A DNA stretch of 64,000 bases from Legionella donaldsonii (GTDB lineage Bacteria; Pseudomonadota; Gammaproteobacteria; Legionellales; Legionellaceae): contig NZ_UGOA01000001.1 of NCBI RefSeq assembly GCF_900452385.1, positions 2,551,501 through 2,615,500 of the forward strand, in the 5' to 3' direction. The position numbers and the translations under genes are program-made. Positions 19,392 to 26,100 of this stretch are shown one piece after another. Each line of letters opens with the position of its first letter. Position 1 is the first letter of the stretch. The notes under the pieces are model-generated. The model saw only the letters and a list, made by a program, of their open reading frames with translations. It had not been told where the DNA came from and made no database searches.

Positions 19392-19929
19392 TCTTTTCTG
19401 CTGTACTTAATAACTGTTTAAGATCATGGAATATATCCTGAGAACTAGCAGTCAATGCATAGGATAACACCAAATAATTATCAGGATTTGCTATAAACAC
19501 ACGTGCCTCAGGTTTCAAAATTGCCAAGGATTGTCGTTGCTCTTGAGACAGACGTAAGAAGTGAATGTCTTGTTCCTTAAAAGAATTCCTTAAAGACTCT
19601 GGTAATGCTTTGGTATTGTCTGCAAGAATCAACCACTGTTCTACTCCGTATAAACGCCGCCCCAGAGCCAGACGAATACGTGCGAGTTTATCGAGTTGAT
19701 TAAGACAAGTTACCCCACAATCACCAGGACTCCACAATAAGAGACGCCATTTATTATTACTACTCATTGCGGGTACAAGAACCGCTGGTTGCAATAATTC
19801 ACCCTTATTTGTCGTTGTGGTCCCTAGCCATTGCGGATGCCTATAATATAAATAAGCCGTTATCCCTGGCGTCATAAATATCAACGCCAGCAGTACCAAA
19901 ACCATATAATTACGCTTATTCATCTTCAT
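19384..19929 (-). CDS. Membrane-anchored protein of the cytochrome oxidase assembly operon
   Basis: 181 residues with an N-terminal membrane helix (about 8-27) and a globular domain outside the membrane. The domain looks thioredoxin-like (WRLLLWSPGDCGVTCLNQLDKL, a C-x3-C pair) and ends with ARVFIANPDNYLVLSYAL. Genes of this kind occur between surf1 and ctaA in several gammaproteobacteria. A role in redox or copper handling during oxidase assembly is inferred from position and the Cys pair. It overlaps both surf1 (14 bases) and ctaA. Confidence 0.75.
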   Translation of the reverse strand: MKMNKRNYMVLVLLALIFMTPGITAYLYYRHPQWLGTTTTNKGELLQPAVLVPAMSSNNKWRLLLWSPGDCGVTCLNQLDKLARIRLALGRRLYGVEQWLILADNTKALPESLRNSFKEQDIHFLRLSQEQRQSLAILKPEARVFIANPDNYLVLSYALTASSQDIFHDLKQLLSTAEKSG

Positions 19930-20641
19930 AGGTTTTCTTCAAATTTAAGGCAACAAATAAAATTAAAACAACAAAGGCAATGACAAACCATTGCAGAGCA
20001 TAGGCATAATGTCGTTCAGGAGGCATTGCTACCACCGCCCATTCTCGCACATAGCCATCAGCTTCTGATTTATCGAGGCGAATGATAAACGGATAGACTG
20101 ATTTATGCAAAAATCGACCTATTAATTTTGTGTTCAATTGTTCAATAATGGTTATTTTGCCTTTTTTTTCTACAGAAGGCCCTAATACCCAATTTTTCCC
20201 TACAGGATAATAGACACGGCCTGTCAAATGCGCAGGACTTGTAGGAGTCTTGACCTGCGGCAAGGTTCGTCGCGTTACATCCCCTTGAATCCAGCCCCGA
20301 TCGATTAAAATAAGGTTACCAGAATCAAGTTTAAACAGAGTAAGCACATTATAACCGAAGTGGTGCTGATAATGCTGATTATCCAGCAATAAGATATCCG
20401 GTAGATAACGACCTTTTATGCTTACTGGTTGATATTGCCGCGGCTCTATCATGCCTGGTTGCCAGAGCGTGGGACTTTGGCTGGCAAGCGCTGCTTCTGC
20501 AGCGAGCATTTGCTTTTTCTCTTCTGCCCGCGCCAATTGCCAAAAGCCAAGACGGGCAAAAAGCAATATTGCTAGCAAAGCTAAAACCGTCATTCGCCAA
20601 TCAGGCGTGAAACGGCGATTAAAACAGGTTAAACTGACCAT
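19916..20641 (-). CDS. SURF1-family cytochrome c oxidase assembly protein
   Basis: 241 residues with one membrane helix at each end (about 17-34 and 213-233) and the conserved central SIKGRYLPDILLLDNQ, LIDRGWIQGDVTRR and the C-terminal YALQWF before the last helix, all family features. SURF1 helps insert heme A into oxidase subunit I. It is the first gene of a tightly overlapping five-gene operon ending with sco. Repeat R1-B lies directly upstream, between it and the divergent DUF2909 gene. The oxidase structural genes are not in the window. Confidence 0.92.
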   Translation of the reverse strand: MVSLTCFNRRFTPDWRMTVLALLAILLFARLGFWQLARAEEKKQMLAAEAALASQSPTLWQPGMIEPRQYQPVSIKGRYLPDILLLDNQHYQHHFGYNVLTLFKLDSGNLILIDRGWIQGDVTRRTLPQVKTPTSPAHLTGRVYYPVGKNWVLGPSVEKKGKITIIEQLNTKLIGRFLHKSVYPFIIRLDKSEADGYVREWAVVAMPPERHYAYALQWFVIAFVVLILFVALNLKKTYEDE

Positions 20642-20684
20642 CGTTTATTTCTTCTTAAGAACTCAATTAAAATTTGGAAGGTTT

Positions 20685-20804
20685 GGGGAGTTGCATACAT
20701 GTCGCTCGCTTGAGTGTTTATGGCTTGATTTTCGAGCATCGCAGCGGAGCATAGCGCAGAAAACCAAACCATAAGCGTCAAGATAGTAGAAATGTAAACA
20801 GCCC
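20685..20804. repeat. R1-B: long palindromic MITE-like repeat in a divergent promoter region
   Basis: The arms 20685-20733 and 20759-20804 are inverted copies of each other over roughly 45 bases. The left arm contains TGTTTATGGCTTGATTTTC; the right contains GAAAACCAAACCATAAGCG and then TCAAGATAGTAGAAATG. The 25-base centre is CGAGCATCGCAGCGGAGCA plus a few bases. The element shares its right arm with R1-A and its centre with R1-C. A transcript of it would fold into a long hairpin. Confidence 0.72.
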
Positions 20805-20838
20805 TTAATAAAGACCAAGCCATTGCGGAGTATAACAA

Positions 20839-21042
20839 ATGTTCACCAAAGCTATCATCCTTATTGTCATGCTGATTATTTTAGTCGCTTTAGGCAGCGG
20901 GCTCGTTTTTTTAGTGCGTGATGAGGGTAAAACAAAACGAACTGTCAAAGCGTTAACCTGGCGTATTGCTTTATCATTACTGTTATTCTTATTTCTCTTT
21001 CTGGCGTTTAGTATGGGTTGGATTCAACCTCATGCCATTTAA
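20839..21042 (+). CDS. DUF2909-like twin-membrane-helix protein
   Basis: 67 residues with two hydrophobic helices (about 5-25 and 43-61) joined by a short charged loop DEGKTKRTVKALTWRIALS, as in DUF2909 proteins. These sit next to cytochrome c oxidase genes in many gammaproteobacteria, and here it is divergent from surf1. The function is unknown; an oxidase-related role is inferred from position. Confidence 0.75.
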   Translation: MFTKAIILIVMLIILVALGSGLVFLVRDEGKTKRTVKALTWRIALSLLLFLFLFLAFSMGWIQPHAI

Positions 21043-21166
21043 CCAAACGCTACTGGGAAAGTGACTTGCTTTGTCGATGCGGTGCTTTATCCTCATGTAC
21101 TGGCGTTGTACACTCCGGTTCTCTGCTTCGCGTCTTCTCGCAATTCACTCTCCTCAGCGAGTTTAG
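21043..21166 (-). repeat. R2-B: dispersed intergenic repeat
   Basis: Reverse complement of the R2-A pattern. It carries GTACATGAGGATAAAGCACC, GCATCGACAAAGCAAG and CAGTAGCGTTT in the same order and near the same spacing as R2-A, with about 20 extra bases at the other end. It starts right after the DUF2909 stop codon. Confidence 0.65.
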
Positions 21167-21188
21167 AAAAAGCCTAATGACAAAGTCT

Positions 21189-21219
21189 ATCCAGGATAAG
21201 CTAATTATTTAGCCTGGAT
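21189..21219 (+). terminator. Stem-loop after repeat R2-B
   Basis: ATCCAGG (21189-21195) pairs with CCTGGAT (21213-21219) around an AT-rich loop that can pair further. The tail TTATACTT is weakly T-rich. It could end the DUF2909 transcript. Confidence 0.35.
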
Positions 21220-21279
21220 TTATACTTAAGAGAGACAAAAAATTTACACTCAATAATTTAACTAACTAAGGATAGAACT

Positions 21280-21900
21280 ATGTACACACTGTACTCAGCG
21301 GGCACCCCTAATGGAATAAAACCAACCATTATGCTTGAAGAGTTAAAGGTCCCCTATGACATCAAGCGAATCAATATCAGCGAAGGTGAACAGTTCAAAC
21401 CTGAATTTTTGAAAATCTCCCCTAATAATAAAATCCCGGTGATCTACGATCAAGAAAACGATTTTTATTTATTTGAGAGCGTCGCCATTCTTGAATATCT
21501 GGCAGATAAACATCAACAATTTTTGCCTAAAGATCTTAAACATCGATTTAATGTACTCAAATGGTGTTATTTCCAGGTAGGACATATAGGGCCTATGTTT
21601 GGTCAATATGGCCATTTTCACCGTTATGCACCAGAACAGGTGCCCTATGCTAAAAAGCGTTATGCTGATGAGGTTTTACGTTTAATGGCCGTCATGGATA
21701 AGGAATTAGTACAACATGCTTATATTAGTGGTACTGAATATACTATCGCTGATATGGCTATCTGGCCCTGGCTTTATTGCTATGAGACCTTCTATCAAGC
21801 AACCATTGATGCCAAACAATTCCCTCATTTAATGCAATGGTATCAAATGATTGCACAACGCCCACAGGTCAAGGCAGCGCTAGCAGCCTATAAAGACTAA
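21280..21900 (+). CDS. Glutathione S-transferase-family protein (YfcG/nu-class-like)
   Basis: 206 residues. An N-terminal thioredoxin-like domain begins YSAGTPNGIKPTIMLEEL and has the cis-Pro and glutathione-binding NKIPVIYD and FESVAILEYLADK. A helical C-terminal domain includes EYTIADMAIWPW. The TPNG start is characteristic of YfcG/YghU-type enzymes, which reduce disulfides and peroxides with glutathione. AAGGA lies upstream of the ATG. The natural substrate is not known. Confidence 0.85.
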   Translation: MYTLYSAGTPNGIKPTIMLEELKVPYDIKRINISEGEQFKPEFLKISPNNKIPVIYDQENDFYLFESVAILEYLADKHQQFLPKDLKHRFNVLKWCYFQVGHIGPMFGQYGHFHRYAPEQVPYAKKRYADEVLRLMAVMDKELVQHAYISGTEYTIADMAIWPWLYCYETFYQATIDAKQFPHLMQWYQMIAQRPQVKAALAAYKD

Positions 21901-21907
21901 ACACTGT

Positions 21908-21928
21908 GCCGTATTAGCCTAATACGGC
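21908..21928. terminator. Perfect short stem-loop after the GST gene
   Basis: GCCGTATTA (21908-21916) and TAATACGGC (21920-21928) form a perfect nine-bp stem with a three-base loop, starting seven bases after the GST stop. There is no T tract, so intrinsic termination is uncertain; it may protect the mRNA end. Confidence 0.4.
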
Positions 21929-22096
21929 GCTGTTCATCCTTCAAAAATTGAAAAATAATGGTTATCGTAAGCGAGGTGGGGAGAAACCAGGGTCAGTTTA
22001 AGCGGGGTGCCGATTAAAATAGGAAAAAATTTTAGGGAGATTGCCAGACAATTGCCTCTTTGCTCATTTACAGAACGCGGTTTTAAATCTATCATT

Positions 22097-22116
22097 TGAT
22101 TAATGTACACTAATCA
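22097..22116. promoter_or_regulatory. 20-bp palindrome abutting umuD, candidate operator
   Basis: TGATTAATGTACACTAATCA is an inverted repeat with nine of ten pairs matching, centred on TGTACA, and ends two bases before the umuD ATG. It does not match the E. coli LexA box (CTGT-N8-ACAG). A repressor bound there would block translation start and probably transcription. Confidence 0.55.
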
Positions 22117-22118
22117 AC

Positions 22119-22658
22119 ATGAGAAAAATGACGATGGCACAGGGCGGTAAGCGGGCGGGAGCCGGGCGACCCAAAGGTTCCAATATTTGGGGTGAACCCA
22201 CAAAAGCGGTACGTATTCCTCTTTCACGGATCAATGGCGTTAGACAATTTCTTGAAGCCGGTAATGCAAGCTGCGCCCTGCCTCTTTATTCAAGCACTGT
22301 GCGAGCAGGCTTCCCCTCTCCGGCAGATGACCACATTGACTCTTTTCTCGATTTAAACAGTCATTTGATTAAACATCCAGCGGCAACTTTTTTTGTCATT
22401 GCGTCAGGAGATTCGATGCAAAATGCCGGTATTCAATCCGGTGATTTGTTGATCGTTGATAAAAGTTTGGAAGCAACTCATGGAAAAATTGTGATTGCTG
22501 CTATTGACGGGGAGTTAACCGTTAAACGGCTTTCACGTCTGGCTAATCGAATCCAGTTGCTACCTGAAAATGAGGGCTATCCAGCGATTGATATCACTAA
22601 CGAGCAAGAGCTTGTCATCTGGGGTGTAGTGACTCACGTTATACACCAAGCAGGTTAA
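22119..22658 (+). CDS. umuD: UmuD-like self-cleaving subunit of DNA polymerase V
   Basis: 179 residues, longer than E. coli UmuD (139). An extra N-terminal region has the AT-hook-like GAGRPKGS and AVRIPLSRI. The LexA-like S24 peptidase domain follows: cleavage site A63-G64 (VRAGFPSP), nucleophile S99 in ASGDSMQNAGI and general base K136 in LTVKRLS. After RecA-stimulated cleavage UmuD' joins UmuC in translesion synthesis. The stop is one base before the umuC ATG. The N-terminal extension could bind DNA, which would allow autoregulation at the palindrome in front of it; that is inference. Confidence 0.9.
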   Translation: MRKMTMAQGGKRAGAGRPKGSNIWGEPTKAVRIPLSRINGVRQFLEAGNASCALPLYSSTVRAGFPSPADDHIDSFLDLNSHLIKHPAATFFVIASGDSMQNAGIQSGDLLIVDKSLEATHGKIVIAAIDGELTVKRLSRLANRIQLLPENEGYPAIDITNEQELVIWGVVTHVIHQAG

Positions 22659-22659
22659 T

Positions 22660-23913
22660 ATGTATGCTCTGATTGACTGTAATAATTTTTATGCCTCCTG
22701 CGAGCGTCTCTTCAGGCCCGACTTGCATAACAAACCTATCGTTATTCTCTCCAATAACGATGGGGCAATTATCTCACGTTCGAACGAAGCCAAAGCGTTA
22801 GGAATCAAAATGGGAGAACCTTACTTTAAAGTCAAAGGATTTTGTAAACAGCATAAAGTTCATGTTTTTTCCTCCAATTACACGCTCTATAGAGATCTGT
22901 CACAACGAGTCATGTCTGTCATTGAAGAATTTTGGCAAGATATGGAAATTTACTCTATTGATGAAGCATTTTTAGATTTAAGCACGATGCCATCTTCTCT
23001 CCATGATAACTTCTGCATCACCCTTCAAAAACGCATTTTGCAATACACCGGAATTCCTACTTCTATAGGTATCGGTAGTACAAAAACGCTAGCAAAAATA
23101 GCCAATCATCTTTGTAAGACAGAACTCAAAATTGCAGTTTTTAATATCAGCAGACCACAAGATTGGCTTAAGAAAATTAATGTTGGGGAAGTTTGGGGCA
23201 TTGGGCGACAATGGCAGAAAAAGCTAATACAGCGAGGGATTCATACTGCCTATGACCTGGCGAGTACAAATGTCCATTTGCTCAGAAAACAATACAATGT
23301 CATCCTGATGCGAACCGCAATGGAATTGCAGGGAATTTCTTGTTTAAGCCTGGAAGAAGTTGAACCCAGGCACTCTATTCTTTCTTCACGTTCCTTTGGC
23401 AGCATGCAAACTGACTTCCAGCATCTTGCTCAAGCAATTAGCAGCCATTGCGCCATTGCCTGTGAGAAATTACGCCGACAGCATTTGCTAGTGAAATCGC
23501 TATCCATCTTTGTAAAAACAAACCGTTTTCGTGCCGATTTAGCCCAATATCATCAATCTATCACTATAAAACTGGAGATGCCAACGGATGATTTACGCTT
23601 AATTACCCATTATGGTAAAGAAGGGTTACGTCAAATATACAAAGCGGGTTTTCAATATAAAAAAGTGGGCATTTGCTTAGAGGAACTCATAAGCAAAGCG
23701 CATCTGCAACTGGATATTTTCCACCAGCCGCAAAAGAAATTCGAAAAAACAGAGCAAATTATGACGGTACTTGAGGCGATTAATCACAAATACGGTCGCC
23801 ATTCTATTAAACTGGCTGCAGAAGGTTATTCAAAAACGTGGGCTATGAAATCGGAATTAAGATCACCAGCCTACACAACCCGTTGGTCTGACTTAGCCAA
23901 GGTTAAAAGCTAA
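22660..23913 (+). CDS. umuC: Y-family DNA polymerase V catalytic subunit
   Basis: 417 residues, near the 422 of E. coli UmuC. The catalytic residues are in ALIDCNNFYASCERLF and YSIDEAFLDLS; TSIGIGSTKTLAKIANH and VWGIGRQWQKKL (helix-hairpin-helix) are family motifs. It carries out error-prone synthesis across lesions with UmuD'2. It is translationally coupled to umuD, one base downstream. All active-site acids are present. Confidence 0.95.
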   Translation: MYALIDCNNFYASCERLFRPDLHNKPIVILSNNDGAIISRSNEAKALGIKMGEPYFKVKGFCKQHKVHVFSSNYTLYRDLSQRVMSVIEEFWQDMEIYSIDEAFLDLSTMPSSLHDNFCITLQKRILQYTGIPTSIGIGSTKTLAKIANHLCKTELKIAVFNISRPQDWLKKINVGEVWGIGRQWQKKLIQRGIHTAYDLASTNVHLLRKQYNVILMRTAMELQGISCLSLEEVEPRHSILSSRSFGSMQTDFQHLAQAISSHCAIACEKLRRQHLLVKSLSIFVKTNRFRADLAQYHQSITIKLEMPTDDLRLITHYGKEGLRQIYKAGFQYKKVGICLEELISKAHLQLDIFHQPQKKFEKTEQIMTVLEAINHKYGRHSIKLAAEGYSKTWAMKSELRSPAYTTRWSDLAKVKS

Positions 23914-23964
23914 ATTTTATTGACTGTACATCAACAATTATCTATTTAAAATCGCCCGATTTAC

Positions 23965-23994
23965 TTGACAGTATTAATTTTTACTATCTACACT
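23965..23994 (+). promoter_or_regulatory. Candidate promoter of the bufferin operon
   Basis: TTGACA at 23965-23970 is a consensus -35. TACACT at 23989-23994 (18-base spacing) is a moderate -10, giving a leader of about 75 bases before bufA2. A consensus TATAAT also lies at 24039-24044 but lacks a matching -35. Which one is used cannot be decided by eye. Confidence 0.4.
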
Positions 23995-24077
23995 ATTGAG
24001 TGCTGAAAGTGGGATTATTAAGGCACAGCTTAATCGCTTATAATAATATATTATCCATTGATTAAAAAGGAATTTTT

Positions 24078-24347
24078 ATGAAAAAAGTAACTGGTACTGC
24101 ATTAGCATTCGGCGCAGCAGCTATATTCTCCGTAGCGCCTGTCTTTGCATCATCTGCTTCTGATGCTCCTATGGTTCAGTGCAAAGGCGTTAATGCTTGT
24201 AAAGGCCAAAGCGCTTGCAAAACTGCTAACAATTCTTGTAAAGGTCAAAACGCCTGTAAAGGTCAAGGTGTTACTATGATGACCCAAGATGCGTGCCAAA
24301 AAGCTGGTGGCACAACAGATGCTGGCAGCTCTACAACCCAACAATAA
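24078..24347 (+). CDS. bufA2: BufA2-type bufferin precursor peptide (Cys-rich, periplasmic metallophore)
   Basis: 89 residues. A Sec signal peptide (KK, hydrophobic core, cut near VFA-SS at about 24-25) is followed by six cysteines in Cys-Lys-Gly-like repeats: QCKGVNACKGQSACK, NSCKGQNACKGQG and DACQ. This matches the BufA2 class of bufferins, ribosomal peptides whose cysteines are modified by an MNIO enzyme and then bind copper. The next two genes are that enzyme and its partner. AAGGA lies ahead of the ATG. A strong terminator right after the stop suggests the peptide is made in excess over the enzymes. Confidence 0.85.
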   Translation: MKKVTGTALAFGAAAIFSVAPVFASSASDAPMVQCKGVNACKGQSACKTANNSCKGQNACKGQGVTMMTQDACQKAGGTTDAGSSTTQQ

Positions 24348-24356
24348 TTAATTATT

Positions 24357-24386
24357 ACCAGGCATGCAAAAGCATGCCTGGTTTTT
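24357..24386 (+). terminator. Partial terminator inside the bufferin operon
   Basis: ACCAGGCATGC (24357-24367), loop AAAA, GCATGCCTGGT (24372-24382) and five T residues make a textbook intrinsic terminator, ten bases after the bufA2 stop and just before bufB. Read-through would set a high peptide-to-enzyme ratio. Confidence 0.85.
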
Positions 24387-24400
24387 ATCAATAAGTCCTT

Positions 24401-25261
24401 ATGAATTCTATTCTCAAAGAGCCGCAAAAAATGCCCTACCTCGGGTTTGGTTTAGGGTTACGTCCTGAGCATTATGAAGAAATACTACAACAAAAACCGT
24501 CTCTGGATTGGCTTGAGATCATTACTGAGAACTATTTAATACCCGGCGGTAAGCCACTCTATTATTTGGATAAAATTCGCCAGGATTACCCTCTTGTGAT
24601 GCATGGCGTATCATTATCTCTTGGCAGCACCGATCCGCTCGATAAAACTTATCTCAAAGAAGTAAAATTACTGGCTGAACGTATTGAACCGGTTTGGATT
24701 TCCGATCATTTATGCTGGACAGGCATTCATGGGCTAAACATGCACGATTTATTACCCCTGCCCTATACTGAGGAAGCCATTAATCACCTTGCTTCTCGCA
24801 TTATTGAAATACAAGATTATTTAGGTCGGCAAATTCTTATTGAGAATGTTTCCAGCTACCTCACCTTTCTCCAATCAGACCTCACGGAATGGGAATTCAT
24901 TACAGAAATTTCCAATCGCGCCGATTGTTATATTTTATGTGATGTCAATAACATCTATGTCAGTTCAGTCAATCACCATTTTAATGCCCTTGAGTACATT
25001 AATGGCATACCACCCCGACGCGTAGCCCAGATTCATCTTGCCGGCCATTCCGACCATGGTGATTACATTATTGATACTCATGATGCCCCAATAGTCAAAC
25101 CTGTGTGGGATTTATATGCCAAGGCTATTGAACGTTTGGGACCGGTTTCAACGATGATAGAGCGGGATGACAATATTCCTCCCCTGTCGGATTTATTAGT
25201 TGAATTAAATCAAGCTAGAAACATTGCAAACAACCTTTCCATCAAAGAGTTAGCAATATGA
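24401..25261 (+). CDS. bufB: MNIO-family (DUF692) bufferin maturation enzyme
   Basis: 286 residues with a TIM-barrel of the multinuclear non-heme iron oxidase family. The opening GFGLGLRPEHYEEIL is typical. Candidate metal ligands are H68 (MHGVSLSLGS), the SDHLCW region, E149 (LIENVSSYL), D181 and N184 (CDVNNIYVSS), H212 (IHLAGHSDHG), D226 and E254 (IERDDNIPP). The enzyme should oxidise cysteines of the preceding peptide to modified heterocycles, as for bufferins and methanobactin. The frame starts at 24401; an ATG at 24431 has a better ribosome site. The stop overlaps bufC by four bases. Confidence 0.88.
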   Translation: MNSILKEPQKMPYLGFGLGLRPEHYEEILQQKPSLDWLEIITENYLIPGGKPLYYLDKIRQDYPLVMHGVSLSLGSTDPLDKTYLKEVKLLAERIEPVWISDHLCWTGIHGLNMHDLLPLPYTEEAINHLASRIIEIQDYLGRQILIENVSSYLTFLQSDLTEWEFITEISNRADCYILCDVNNIYVSSVNHHFNALEYINGIPPRRVAQIHLAGHSDHGDYIIDTHDAPIVKPVWDLYAKAIERLGPVSTMIERDDNIPPLSDLLVELNQARNIANNLSIKELAI

Positions 25262-26043
25262 CTGATTTACATCACTTACAAGATAGCTTACAAAACTACT
25301 TACTCAAGAACCCAAGCGATATTCAAACAGCCATTGTAACCAGCAATAAAGTACCTGCAGCTAAGCGTCTGGCTATTTATGGAGAGGCTTATCGTCTCCG
25401 CCTTCTTGAAGCATTGGCTACTAATTACCCTATTCTCAAACACCACCTGGGTGACGATGCCTTCCAGAAAATAGGCGAGAACTATATCCATAGTCACCCC
25501 TCCTGTTATCGTTCAATTCGTTGGTTTGGTGATAAATTTGCTGAGTATTTAGCAGGTGACAACAATACTAATTATCCTTATCTAGCCGAACTTGCCCAAT
25601 TTGAATGGCATATGGCACTAGCCTTTGATGCCGCGGATACCAGGCTAATCCGTATTGAAGACATGGCTACCCTACCGCCAGAATCTTGGCCTACTATGCA
25701 GTTTCTTACTCATCCATCGCTACACCGCCTCAATTTTTTCTGGAATGTTGTCTCGCTCTGGCAAGCTCTGGCAAATGAACAACCCTTCACTGAGAAAGAG
25801 CTGGTAATGAATAGTAACCCATTGCCATGGGTTGTTTGGCGTAATGAGTATACCATTCGGTTTTATTCCTTAGCCGAGGACGAAGCCTGGGCTCTTGATG
25901 CCCTAATCCAAGGACTGAGTTTCGGTGAATTATGTGCAGGGCTCTGTGAATGGGTAGAGGAACAAGAGGTAGGCATGCGAGCTGCCTCATTATTAAAAGG
26001 TTGGATACAATCAGGTTTATTGGCAGAAATAAAACTCAATTAA
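25258..26043 (+). CDS. bufC: BufC/HvfC-type (DUF2063) partner protein of the MNIO enzyme
   Basis: 261 residues. The N-terminal half (LQDSLQNYLL, then AKRLAIYGEAYRLRLLEALATNYPIL and YIHSHPSCYRSIRWFG) is the DUF2063 domain, once annotated as DNA-binding and now known as the RiPP-recognition partner of MNIO enzymes. The C-terminal half is a second domain with many Trp and acidic residues. Its ATG overlaps the bufB stop (ATGA), so the two are made together. It likely presents the BufA2 peptide to BufB. Confidence 0.88.
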   Translation: MTDLHHLQDSLQNYLLKNPSDIQTAIVTSNKVPAAKRLAIYGEAYRLRLLEALATNYPILKHHLGDDAFQKIGENYIHSHPSCYRSIRWFGDKFAEYLAGDNNTNYPYLAELAQFEWHMALAFDAADTRLIRIEDMATLPPESWPTMQFLTHPSLHRLNFFWNVVSLWQALANEQPFTEKELVMNSNPLPWVVWRNEYTIRFYSLAEDEAWALDALIQGLSFGELCAGLCEWVEEQEVGMRAASLLKGWIQSGLLAEIKLN

Positions 26044-26100
26044 GAGAGTACCCCGTAATAAACAATTTGAGCCCGCATCATGCCGCGCTAAGGCTTTTCT

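Noticed and set aside
20629-20838. A 69-codon minus-strand frame ahead of surf1
   Set aside because: It is generated by the R1-B palindrome and the surrounding intergenic DNA; no ribosome site or conserved product.
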